Shown: piece after piece, positions 1 through 7,566 of the stretch | How the letters are laid out: every line of letters starts with the position of its first letter | Numbering within the stretch: the stretch's first letter is position 1 | Assembly: GCA_964403795.1 (NCBI GenBank) | Contig: CAYOHP010000124.1 | Span: 1 to 18,616, forward strand | Length of the DNA: 18,616 bases | DNA from: CAYOHP01 sp964403795 [NCBI: uncultured bacterium] | GTDB lineage: Bacteria > Muiribacteriota > UBA6191 > CAZXTJ01 | Reading direction: 5' to 3' | Notes under the pieces: model-generated | Database searches by the model: none | What the model saw: only the letters and a program-made list of their open reading frames with translations | Told to the model about the DNA's origin: nothing | Program-made: the position numbers and the translations under genes

Positions 1-1677
1 CTCGACGAGATCGAGAAGGCCCACCCCGCGGTCCACGACGTGCTGCTGGCGATCCTGGGGGAGGGGAGGGCCAGCGACGCCCGGGGGCGCACCGTCGACT
101 TCACCCGGACCATGGTGGTGATGACCTCGAACCTGGGATCCGGCGAGGCGACCGCGCCCGGGTTCGCGACCTCCGCCCCGTCGGGGTCCTCGCCCGGGCC
201 GTGGCGCAAGGCCGTGGAGCGCTTCTTCCGCCCCGAGTTCCTGGGCCGCATCGACCGCATCGTCCCCTTCGCCCCGCTCTCCCGCAGCCAGGTCGCCGGG
301 ATCGCCCGCCACCTCCTCGCCGAGCTGCTCGGGCGCGAGGGCCTGACCCGGCGCCGGACCCTGCTCGAGGTCGAGGACGAGGCCCTCGAGGCGATCGTGG
401 ACGAGGGCTACGACCCCGAGCTGGGGGCCCGGGCCCTCCGCCGGGCGCTGGAACGGAGGATCGGAGCGGTGGTGGCCGAGCGGCTCTCGGTGCTGGCTCC
501 CGACCTCCCGACCCTGGTCGAGGTGGCGGGCCGGGGCGGGCCCCGGGGTCTCTCGGTGACGGTCCAGGCGCTCGCCGAGATCGCACCGTCGGCGCTGGCG
601 AGCCGGGCGCTCGCGGAGGTCCCGGAGGACCTGGTGCTGGCGGGCTCGGCCCGGGCGCTCGCCCGCATCGATCGGGAACTCGATGCCGGGGGAGGGGGCG
701 AGCTCATGGAGGCGGGCCGGATCCGCCCCGAGGCCCTCGACTACCTGAGGGCCCGCGAGGGGTGGAAGGCCGCCAGCGCCCGCCTCGAGGGCCTCGAGCG
801 CAGTGCCACCACGCGGCGGCCCGGGAGCTGGGCGGTGCTGGGAGGCGGAAGCCCCAAGCATCGCCGGCGGGTCGCCCCCGGCTGGCTCGACGAGGCCCAC
901 CGGGACCTGCTCCGCCGGCTGGCCGCGGCCGAGGACGTGCATGCCGCCATGGAGCAGTTGGCCGAGGCGGCCCGGAGACCCGAGGGCGGAGAGCGGCTCA
1001 CCGCCCGCCTCGGGCTGGCCGAGGACCTCGCCCGGCTCTCGGCCCGGGCCGGAGCCGGCCGGAGTCCGCAGGAGACCGTCGAGCTCCGCCTCGTCCCGCG
1101 CCGGGGAGCCGAGGACATGGCGGGGCTGCTCTGCGCCCACTACCACGAGCTGGTCGAAGCCCTCGGTCTCTCGCTCGAGGTGCGTCCGGCGGCGGACCGG
1201 GAGGGCGCGGCCCACGACCGGCCCGAGGTGAAGTCGACCCTCCGGAGCCTCGCCGAGCTGGTCCACGCGGTCGACGAAGCCGAGGCCCCGGGCGCGCCGG
1301 CCTGCACCCGCTCGCGGGACGATGTCCACACCCATCGACTCCGGGTGGTGGGCGCCGGCGCAGCCCGGCTTCTCGCCCCGGAATGCGGCACCCATCTCCT
1401 GTGGACCGAGGACGGCCGGTTCGCTCCCGTCGTGGTCGACCTGGCAACCGGGGGCGGGGATTCCGGGGATCCCGGGGTGGGCACTCCCGGGAGCGGACTC
1501 CCGGCGGTGGTCCGGGTCTACGAGATCGGCGGCCGCTGCCTCGACCTGGCGACCCGCCGGGTCTTCGATACCCTGGTCCCCTCGCCGGTCGAGCACGTCG
1601 CCCTGCTCTCGGCGCTCCTCCCGCTGCCGCCGGAACTCTCCGGACTCCCCGGGCTCCTGCTGCGAAGGGACGGGTGA
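1..1677 (+). CDS. Clp/Hsp100-type AAA+ ATPase, C-terminal part, with release-factor (PCRF)-like extension; 5' partial
   Basis: The reading frame is open from base 1, so the start lies outside; 558 residues are visible. It opens inside the Walker B of a D2-type AAA+ module (LDEIEKAHP, D2/E3), followed by sensor 1 MTSNLG (Asn44), the arginine-finger segment RPEFLGRID (Arg83) and sensor 2 GARALRRALE (Arg144). These are hallmarks of ClpA/ClpB ATPases, which unfold or remodel proteins with ATP. After the D2 small domain (about residue 165) there is a long Arg/Glu/Ala-rich helical stretch (about 200-350), then a segment at about 358-490 resembling the PCRF domain of bacterial release factors: GAEDMAGLLCAHYHELVEAL and later GTHLLW, against the family patterns of Gly-Gly-acidic-Ala...Met-Tyr and GVHRLVR. 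No GGQ motif follows. The ATPase call is firm; the PCRF resemblance is my reading by eye. The next gene starts at its stop (GTGA overlap), so the two are probably co-expressed. Confidence 0.85.
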   Translation, partial: LDEIEKAHPAVHDVLLAILGEGRASDARGRTVDFTRTMVVMTSNLGSGEATAPGFATSAPSGSSPGPWRKAVERFFRPEFLGRIDRIVPFAPLSRSQVAGIARHLLAELLGREGLTRRRTLLEVEDEALEAIVDEGYDPELGARALRRALERRIGAVVAERLSVLAPDLPTLVEVAGRGGPRGLSVTVQALAEIAPSALASRALAEVPEDLVLAGSARALARIDRELDAGGGGELMEAGRIRPEALDYLRAREGWKAASARLEGLERSATTRRPGSWAVLGGGSPKHRRRVAPGWLDEAHRDLLRRLAAAEDVHAAMEQLAEAARRPEGGERLTARLGLAEDLARLSARAGAGRSPQETVELRLVPRRGAEDMAGLLCAHYHELVEALGLSLEVRPAADREGAAHDRPEVKSTLRSLAELVHAVDEAEAPGAPACTRSRDDVHTHRLRVVGAGAARLLAPECGTHLLWTEDGRFAPVVVDLATGGGDSGDPGVGTPGSGLPAVVRVYEIGGRCLDLATRRVFDTLVPSPVEHVALLSALLPLPPELSGLPGLLLRRDG

Positions 1678-3953
1678 ACGTGGCCACCGCCTCCCATCCG
1701 GTGCTCCTCTGGTGGGACGCCCTGGACCAGGTCACCGGGGCGGTGGTCGGCGACCCCTCGGGCCTGGCCGCCGGCAGGAACGAGAAGGCGGTGCTCCGGG
1801 AACTCAAGGAGTACCTCCAGAGCGTCCCCGAGACCCGCCTCTGGGCCGACGACGGCGAGCTGCTCGAGGAGCTCGAACTGCGCCTCATGGTGGTCGGGGT
1901 CCGCCCCGAGTACCGCGTCGGCGAGCGGGTCTTCCCCATGCGGGAACGCATCCCGGTGGGTGCCGAGTGCGTGGTCGGCACCCGCCCCGGCGGCTCCCGG
2001 GTGGCCTTCCTGCCGCGGCTTGCCCTCTCGCTCGAGTTCCATCGCGGGGATGCCCTGGAGGACCTGGTGGAGCACCACGTCCGCGAGGAACTCCGGGGCC
2101 GCACTCCCGCGGACCTCGCACGCCTCCTGCCTCCCGCCCGTGCCGAGCTGCGGAGCCTGCCGGTGAGGGCGGTCCGCCGGGCGGTGCCGGCGCCGGCCCA
2201 GGCGCCCGCGGAGCTGGCGGCGGTGGCCGAGGCGCTCTCCGATCCCCGGGTGCGCCGACGGTACGCGCCACCTTGGGAGCGGGAGACCTCGGTCGAGAGC
2301 ACCCTGACCGTGCTGGAGGAACAGGGCGCCTCGGCGGTGCTGGTCGGGGAACCCCAGGCCGGGAAGACCTCGGTGCTGGTCGAGGTGGCCCGCCGCCTCG
2401 AACCGTCGTCCCGGGCTGCGGGGAGGGTCCCTCGGCTGTGGATGACTTCGGCGGGACGCCTGATCGCCGGCATGCGCTACTTGGGGCAGTGGGAGGAGCG
2501 ACTGGAAGGCGTGATCGCGGCCCTCGCCTCGATCCGGGGCGTCCTGGCCGTCGAGAACCTGCTCGAGCTGGTCCGGACCGGCGGCCGCGACCCCTCGACC
2601 TCGTTGGCGGCCTTCCTGGTCCCCTACCTGGCGGCCGGCGAGCTCCGGCTGGCGGCGGAGGCGACCCCAGAGGAGTTCGATGCCTGTCGGCGCCTGCTCC
2701 CCGACCTCCTGGCGGTGCTCCGACCGGTCCGTCTCGATCCGCTCCCTCCGGCCGCCACCCGCAAGGCGCTGGCCCGGCTCGGGGAACTCCAGGGCGAACG
2801 ACTGGGCCGGGGCGCGACCCTGGCGCCCGGGGTTCCCGACAGTCTCGATCGGCTCTACCGGCGGTTCCAGCCCTACCGGGCCCTGCCGGGAGCGGCCGCG
2901 CCGCTGCTGGCGCGCCTCTTCCGGGAGGCCGGGGCGGCGCGGCGCGGCGAGGTCGGCGTCCCCGAGGCGATGGCGGCCTTCGGGGCGATGAGCGGGCTGC
3001 CCGAGGTCCTGCTCCGGGACGAACTCCCGCTCCCGATCGCCGACGTGGTGGCCCGGCTCGGCCGCGAGGTAAGGCACCAGGAGGCCGCGGTCGGCGCCGC
3101 CGCCAGAGTCGTGATGGGCCTGAAGAGCGGACTCGCCGACCCGGCGAGACCCCCGGGCGTGCTCCTCTTCGTGGGGCCGACCGGGGTCGGCAAGACCGAG
3201 CTGGCCAAGGCGCTGGCCCGCTACTGCTTCGGCTTCGGGGCCGACGTCGATCCTTCCCGAGACCGCTTGCTCCGCCTGGACATGAGCGAATTCGCGGCCC
3301 CGGGAGCGGCCCTCCGGCTCCAGGAGAAGCCCGACGGGACCCCCAGCCGGCTGGTCGAGGCCATGCGCGAGACTCCGTTTCGGGTGGTGCTCCTCGACGA
3401 GATCGAGAAGGCCCATCCCGAGGTCTTCGACCTCCTGCTCTCGGTCTTCGACGAGGGTCGCCTGGTCGATCCGCTGGGCAGGGTGACGAGCTTCCGCTCC
3501 GCCATCCTGGTTATGACCTCGAACCTGGGTGCCGGGCTCGCCACTCCCCCCGGCTTCGACGCCCGTCCGGTCCCGGCCTACCGCAAGCACCTCCGGGCCT
3601 TCTTCCGTCCCGAATTCCTCAATCGCATCGACGAGGTGGTGGTCTTCGAACCCCTCGGCCCGGCTGCCATCCGGGACCTCGCCAGGCGCGAGCTCCAGGC
3701 GCTCGCCACCCGCGAGGGACTGGCCCGCCGCGACCTCGTCCTCACCTGGAGCGAGGCTTTCCTCTCCCGGGTGGCCGAGGCCGGCGCGGACCCTCGCTAT
3801 GGAGCCCGCCCCCTCCATCGCGCCGTGGAGGCCCTGGCGGGAACGACCTTGGCGCGCCTCCTCTCGGCCCGGCCCGGACTCCGCGGGATCCGCCTGGGCC
3901 TGGACCTCGACCGGGACGGGGACCCCGTGGTGGTGGAGGGCCCTCCCGGCTAG
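1674..3953 (+). CDS. Clp/Hsp100-family two-module AAA+ ATPase with degenerate D1 Walker B
   Basis: About 759 residues. An N-terminal domain of about 190 residues is unlike the usual Clp_N double repeat and I do not recognise it. D1 follows, with Walker A GEPQAGKTS (225-233) and pore-region text RYLGQWEERL, but where ClpB has FIDEIH it has AVENLL: the Walker B Asp is Glu294 and the catalytic Glu is Asn295. The D1 sensor 1 is changed (AEATPEEF against the usual GATT..EY) and the RRFQ arginine-finger segment is missing. No coiled-coil middle domain separates D1 from D2, so it is more ClpA-like in layout. D2 is intact: Walker A GPTGVGKTE (501-509), Walker B LLDEIEKAHPE (Asp575, Glu576), sensor 1 MTSNLG (Asn617), Arg651 and sensor 2 YGARPLHRAVE (Arg712). 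Expected role: hexameric protein unfolding or disaggregation driven mainly by D2. The start is GTG 1674 (overlapping the previous stop) or GTG 1680, which sits better from the GAAGGGA at 1664-1670. No ClpP-binding loop was identified. Confidence 0.9.
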   Translation: MNVATASHPVLLWWDALDQVTGAVVGDPSGLAAGRNEKAVLRELKEYLQSVPETRLWADDGELLEELELRLMVVGVRPEYRVGERVFPMRERIPVGAECVVGTRPGGSRVAFLPRLALSLEFHRGDALEDLVEHHVREELRGRTPADLARLLPPARAELRSLPVRAVRRAVPAPAQAPAELAAVAEALSDPRVRRRYAPPWERETSVESTLTVLEEQGASAVLVGEPQAGKTSVLVEVARRLEPSSRAAGRVPRLWMTSAGRLIAGMRYLGQWEERLEGVIAALASIRGVLAVENLLELVRTGGRDPSTSLAAFLVPYLAAGELRLAAEATPEEFDACRRLLPDLLAVLRPVRLDPLPPAATRKALARLGELQGERLGRGATLAPGVPDSLDRLYRRFQPYRALPGAAAPLLARLFREAGAARRGEVGVPEAMAAFGAMSGLPEVLLRDELPLPIADVVARLGREVRHQEAAVGAAARVVMGLKSGLADPARPPGVLLFVGPTGVGKTELAKALARYCFGFGADVDPSRDRLLRLDMSEFAAPGAALRLQEKPDGTPSRLVEAMRETPFRVVLLDEIEKAHPEVFDLLLSVFDEGRLVDPLGRVTSFRSAILVMTSNLGAGLATPPGFDARPVPAYRKHLRAFFRPEFLNRIDEVVVFEPLGPAAIRDLARRELQALATREGLARRDLVLTWSEAFLSRVAEAGADPRYGARPLHRAVEALAGTTLARLLSARPGLRGIRLGLDLDRDGDPVVVEGPPG

Positions 3954-5811
3954 CGGGGCGCACGCCGGGGACCCAGGGGTCCACCCGGATCGCCAGCGGG
4001 ACCCCGCAGACCACCACTTCGCCGAGGAAGACCATCGTGTCCTGGGGCAGTCCCGCCGGCAGCTCGACGCTCGAGCTCTCCTCGCCGAGCTCGATCCGCC
4101 CGATCTCCCGGGGTGCGAAGCCGGCCTCGTTGACCAGCGCGCCCACCAGGTTCCCCGGCATCAGGCCGTGGCGACGTCCCACCGCCACCCGGTAGCGGGC
4201 GTTCTCCCCCCGGACCGACGGCGGTCGCCCCGGAGGCGAGCGGACCGCGGCTTCCCGTCGGGCGGGAGGAGCTCCCTCGCGGGCCACCGCTCGGGTGCCG
4301 GGCCCGGTCGGGTGGTCCGGTCCCGCCGGCCCTCCCGGCCCAGGCCCCGGCCCCGGCTCCGGCTCCGACTCCGGCTCCGACTCCGGCTCCGACTCCGGCT
4401 CCGACTCGGGCGACACCAACGGCTCCCGGGGAGGGAGCAGCAGGTCGAGATCGAGCGGCAGGTCGCGCTGGAGGAGCACCGTCAAGGCCGCCGCCACCCG
4501 GGAGACCTCGCCCCCTGCCTCCGGGACCAGTCCGGCCACGAACTCCTCCCAGCGCGCCAGGTCCGGGCGTTCCATGGCCTTCTGGAGGGCGGCCACCAGC
4601 CGGCCCCGGCGACGCAGCGCCAGGTCGGCCCGGGTGGGCAGCTCCATGGGCCGGATCCGCTGGCGGGTGGCCCGCTCGATGGCGTGGAGCATGCGGCGCT
4701 CCCGCGGCATCACGAAGAGGATGGCCTCGCCGGTCCTCCCGGCCCGCCCGGTCCGTCCGATGCGGTGGACATAGGACTCGGTGTCGTAGGGGATGTCGTA
4801 GTTCAGGACGTGGCTGATGCGGGGCACGTCGAGGCCGCGGGCGGCCACGTCGGTGGCGACCAGCACGTCGACCTTCCCGGCCTTGAAGCGCTCGATGGCC
4901 TTCTCGCGGGCGGCCTGGTTCAGGTCCCCGTGGAGCGGAGTGGCCGGGATCCCCCGGGCTTCCAGCCGTTCCGACAGCTCCGCCGCCGCGTTCTTGGTGC
5001 GGGCGAAGACCAGCACCCCGTCGCAGTCCTCGGCCTCCAGGATCCGCACCAGGGCATCCAGCTTGGAGAGCCCGCGCACCTGCCAGAACCGCTGGTTCAC
5101 GGCCTCGACCGTGGTGGTCCGGGCCTCGATCCGGACCTCGGCCGGGTCCCTGAGCGAGCGGCCCGCCACCCGCGCGATCGCCGGCGGCATGGTGGCCGAG
5201 AACAGCGCCGTCTGCCGCTCCTCGGGCGCCGCCTCCAGGATCGCGGTCACCTCGTCGAGGAAGCCCATGCGGAGCATCTCGTCGGCCTCGTCGAGGACCA
5301 CGGCCCGGATCCCCGAGAGGTCGAGGGTGCCGCGCCGCAGATGGTCCTGGACCCGCCCCGGCGTCCCCACCACCACGTGCACCCCGCGCCGCAGTTCCCG
5401 GAGCTGCTGGTCCATGCCGGTGCCGCCGTAGACCGCCGAGATCCGCAGCCCGGCGAGGAAGCGCCCGTAGGTCCCGGTGGCCTCGGCCACCTGCACCGAG
5501 AGCTCCCGGGTCGGGGTCAGGACCAGGAGCTGCGGCGATCCCCGCGCCAGGTCGAGGCGCGCCAGCAGCGGGAGCACGAACGCGGCGGTCTTGCCGGTCC
5601 CGGTCTGGGCCACTCCCAGGAGGTCGCGGCCGGCCAGGAGCGGAGGGATGGCGGCGGCCTGGATGGGCGACGGTCGTTCGTAGCCGACCTCGGCCAGGGC
5701 CCGCAGCAGCGGTTCGGGAAGGCCCAGCCCGGCGAAGCCGGGAGTCGTGTCGCCTGCGACCTCGGAGGTGTCCTCGGCCTTCGCGACCTCGGGCGAGTCG
5801 GTCACTTCCAT
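3742..5811 (-). CDS. DEAD-box ATP-dependent RNA helicase with DbpA-like RNA-binding domain (DeaD/CsdA-type)
   Basis: 689 residues from ATG 5811. All DEAD-box motifs are present in order: Q motif GYERPSPIQ (43-51), motif I AQTGTGKT (68-75), Ia PTRELSVQ, II DEAD (174-177), III SAT (205-207), V ATDVAARGLDVP (319-330) and VI HRIGRTGRAG (349-358). A low-complexity Ser-Glu-Pro/Gly-Pro linker (about 468-500) joins the core to a DbpA-like RNA-binding domain at about 538-610 (ARYRVAVGRRHGLMPGNLVG), and the protein ends in a basic Arg/Gly/Pro-rich tail. Such helicases remodel RNA in ribosome assembly, cold response or mRNA decay. The order catalytic core, linker, RBD, basic tail matches DeaD/CsdA. The start ATG overlaps the stop of the upstream aldo/keto reductase gene by 10 bases, suggesting translational coupling. 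The last 71 codons or so lie antisense to the end of the AAA+ gene on the other strand. Confidence 0.95.
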   Translation of the reverse strand: MEVTDSPEVAKAEDTSEVAGDTTPGFAGLGLPEPLLRALAEVGYERPSPIQAAAIPPLLAGRDLLGVAQTGTGKTAAFVLPLLARLDLARGSPQLLVLTPTRELSVQVAEATGTYGRFLAGLRISAVYGGTGMDQQLRELRRGVHVVVGTPGRVQDHLRRGTLDLSGIRAVVLDEADEMLRMGFLDEVTAILEAAPEERQTALFSATMPPAIARVAGRSLRDPAEVRIEARTTTVEAVNQRFWQVRGLSKLDALVRILEAEDCDGVLVFARTKNAAAELSERLEARGIPATPLHGDLNQAAREKAIERFKAGKVDVLVATDVAARGLDVPRISHVLNYDIPYDTESYVHRIGRTGRAGRTGEAILFVMPRERRMLHAIERATRQRIRPMELPTRADLALRRRGRLVAALQKAMERPDLARWEEFVAGLVPEAGGEVSRVAAALTVLLQRDLPLDLDLLLPPREPLVSPESEPESEPESEPESEPEPGPGPGPGGPAGPDHPTGPGTRAVAREGAPPARREAAVRSPPGRPPSVRGENARYRVAVGRRHGLMPGNLVGALVNEAGFAPREIGRIELGEESSSVELPAGLPQDTMVFLGEVVVCGVPLAIRVDPWVPGVRPASREGPPPPRGPRPGRGPGPGGSRGVRAGPRGGAPRSFPPGPPRRDGGGGLHSEGPRRPRPPGRGKPRSR
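4361..4408. repeat. four 12-bp tandem units inside the helicase linker
   Basis: The unit GGCTCCGACTCC (plus strand) is repeated four times, the last ending in G instead of C. On the coding (minus) strand it encodes alternating Ser-Glu-Pro-Glu. Adjacent shorter CCGGCC-like units encode Gly-Pro. Unit length is a multiple of three, so gain or loss of units keeps the frame and only changes the linker length between the helicase core and the RNA-binding domain. Confidence 0.9.
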
Positions 5812-6836
5812 CGCACCGGCTTCGGGTTCCGGCTCTCGAAGCCCATCTGGTGCCAGTAGGGATAGGTGAGGGGTCGCGAGCTGGCGGAGTCCAGGCGCTC
5901 CATCTGTTCCGGCGCCAGCGTGAACTCCAGGGCTCCGAGGTTGTCCCGGAGCTGGGCCTCGTTCCGGGCGCCGAGCACCACGTTGCAGACCGTGGGGCGC
6001 TGGAGCAGCCAGCGGATCGCCACCTGGGGGACGCTCCTGCCGCATTCCCCGGCGACCTCCTCCAGGGCGTCGACCACCCGGAAGAGGAGCTCGTCGTCGA
6101 CCTCGGGACCCCCGACCGCACCGCCCGAGGCGATCCGGCCCTCCTGTGGGGCCTTCCCCCTCCCGATCCGCCCGGTGAGGCGCCCCCACCCGAGCGGGCT
6201 CCACACCATGCAATCCACGCCCTGGTCGAGCCCGAGCGGCATGAGCTCCCACTCGTACTCCCGACCGACCAGCGAGTAGTAGCCCTGGTAGACGACGTAG
6301 CGGGCGAGTCCGTAGCGCTCCGAGACCGAGAGCGACTTCATCACCTGCCAGCCCGAGAAGTTGGAGCAGCCGAGGTAGCCGATCTTGCCGGCGCGCAACA
6401 GGTCGTCGAGGGCCGCCAGGGTCTCCTCCACCGGCGTCAGGGCGTCGAAGCCGTGCATGAAGTAGACGTCGATGTGGTCGGTGCCGAGCCGCTTCAGGCT
6501 CGCCTCGCAGGCCCGCACCAGATGGTGGCGGGAGCTGCCGACCTGGTTCACGCCGGGGCCCATGGTGAAGGTGGCCTTGGTGGAGATCAGCGCCCGGTGG
6601 CGCCGCCCCTTCAGGGCCGCCCCCAGGATCTCCTCCGAGGCTCCGCCCGAGTAGATGTCGGCGGTGTCGAAGAAATCGACGCCGTGGTCCAGGCAGAGGT
6701 CGACCAGCCGGCTCGCCTCCGCCACGTCGGTCCGGCCCCAACGGGCGAAGAATTCGCCCCTCCCCCCGAACGTCCCGGTCCCGAAGCTGAGCGCGGGCAC
6801 CTTCAGGCCCGAGCGACCGAGTCGTCGGTAATCCAT
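5802..6836 (-). CDS. aldo/keto reductase
   Basis: 344 residues. The N-terminus MDYRRLGRSGLKVPALSFGT is typical of the voltage-gated K+ channel beta-subunit/YghZ-like branch of aldo/keto reductases, NADPH-dependent cytoplasmic enzymes reducing aldehydes and ketones. The catalytic tetrad can be placed: Asp57 (FFDTADIY), Tyr62, Lys87 (ISTKATF) and His128 (YFMHGFD). LGCSNFSGWQ, VVYQGYYSL and the late LGARNEAQLRDNLGALEFTL cofactor-binding region are also present. Length fits the family. The start is ATG 6836, with a strong GAGGAGG ribosome site just upstream. The stop TGA lies inside the beginning of the DEAD-box helicase gene, a 10-base overlap. The physiological substrate cannot be told from sequence. 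Confidence 0.95.
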   Translation of the reverse strand: MDYRRLGRSGLKVPALSFGTGTFGGRGEFFARWGRTDVAEASRLVDLCLDHGVDFFDTADIYSGGASEEILGAALKGRRHRALISTKATFTMGPGVNQVGSSRHHLVRACEASLKRLGTDHIDVYFMHGFDALTPVEETLAALDDLLRAGKIGYLGCSNFSGWQVMKSLSVSERYGLARYVVYQGYYSLVGREYEWELMPLGLDQGVDCMVWSPLGWGRLTGRIGRGKAPQEGRIASGGAVGGPEVDDELLFRVVDALEEVAGECGRSVPQVAIRWLLQRPTVCNVVLGARNEAQLRDNLGALEFTLAPEQMERLDSASSRPLTYPYWHQMGFESRNPKPVRWK

Positions 6837-6841
6837 GGGAA

Positions 6842-6851
6842 CTTCCTCCTC
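6842..6851 (-). promoter_or_regulatory. strong ribosome binding site of the aldo/keto reductase gene
   Basis: Read on the minus strand the bases are GAGGAGGAAG, with AGGAGG ending 8 bases before ATG 6836. This fixes that start and rules out the longer in-frame extension upstream. Confidence 0.85.
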
Positions 6852-6912
6852 GTGGGGTGCGAGTGTACCGGGGCGCCGGTCCGGGACCGCCGGATCCCGA
6901 CGTGCCGGTCCG

Positions 6913-7566
6913 TCACACCTCGTGGCTGCGATCGGTGAGATGGACCACGACCTCGACCGGGTTGGAGACCAATCGCAGGTCCTCGGTCCCGGAGACCAGC
7001 TGCCATGCCGGGTTCTGCGGCTCCCCTGCCGCCAGCCTCCAGTCGGTCCAGTCGGCGCCCGGGGCATTGCGGTACTCGAGGGCGAGCCGGTAGCGGCCGG
7101 GTCGCGCCAGCACCAGACCCGAGAGGTCGAGATCCAGGCGGACCGATTCCCCGGGAGCCAGGGTCACCCGTTCCTCGACCCGGGGAGCCGGGATGTTGCC
7201 GCAGCGCAGCGGCTGGTGGGTCGGGACGTGGAAGCGCTCCGGCTGCCCACTGCCGGCCTCGACCGGTCGCACCGACCAGGCCAGCGTGGGGGTCCTGAGT
7301 CCCCAGGAGCTTCCCAGGCCGGGGAGCAGCACGGTCCGTGCCTCCCGGCCGCGGTTCACGATCCGGGCCTCGAGCAGCGGCCAGGCCAGAGCCCGGACGT
7401 CCCGGGTCCGGGCGGTGAGATGGAGGACGAGATCCCCTGCCGGGGCGGGCTCGGGAACCGGGACCGGGCGCGGAGGGCCCGGGAGCAGCTTCCACCCGGC
7501 CGCCACCAGCCCCACTCCGAGCAGCAGCGCGGACCCGGCCCGGCGGCCTTCCTCAGGTGGACGCAT
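6913..7566 (-). CDS. secreted or membrane-anchored hypothetical protein, SCO-linked
   Basis: 217 residues from ATG 7566. Residues about 9-27 (RRAGSALLLGVGLVAAGWKL) form a signal peptide or signal anchor, followed by a Pro-rich spacer and a domain of about 170 residues rich in beta-strand patterns. The tail half reads RVTLAPGESVRLDLDLSG...GRYRLALEYRN, the pattern of an immunoglobulin-like or BsuPI-like extracytoplasmic beta-sandwich. There is one cysteine (LRCGNIP). I do not recognise a named family. The start overlaps the stop of the SCO-family gene by 14 bases, and an intergenic gap of only 76 bases separates its end from the aldo/keto reductase start. Co-expression with the SCO protein suggests a job outside the cytoplasmic membrane, possibly tied to copper or respiratory assembly; that is inference only. 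Confidence 0.75.
   Translation of the reverse strand: MRPPEEGRRAGSALLLGVGLVAAGWKLLPGPPRPVPVPEPAPAGDLVLHLTARTRDVRALAWPLLEARIVNRGREARTVLLPGLGSSWGLRTPTLAWSVRPVEAGSGQPERFHVPTHQPLRCGNIPAPRVEERVTLAPGESVRLDLDLSGLVLARPGRYRLALEYRNAPGADWTDWRLAAGEPQNPAWQLVSGTEDLRLVSNPVEVVVHLTDRSHEV

Noticed and set aside
201-1673. Upstream in-frame extension of the second ATPase gene
   Set aside because: The extension is Pro/Arg/Gly-rich out-of-frame reading of the first ATPase gene; the family-like sequence starts only after GTG 1674/1680.
1518-3818. Long minus-strand open frame (766 codons) opposite the second ATPase
   Set aside because: Antisense shadow of a clear AAA+ gene in very GC-rich DNA; composition is low-complexity (Gly, Arg, Glu, Gln) without motifs.
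4361-4408. CRISPR-like array
   Set aside because: Units are contiguous 12-mers without spacers and encode a protein linker.
5812-6741. N-terminal extension of the helicase on the minus strand
   Set aside because: It is another frame of the aldo/keto reductase gene; the ATG at 5811 gives a normal helicase N-terminus.
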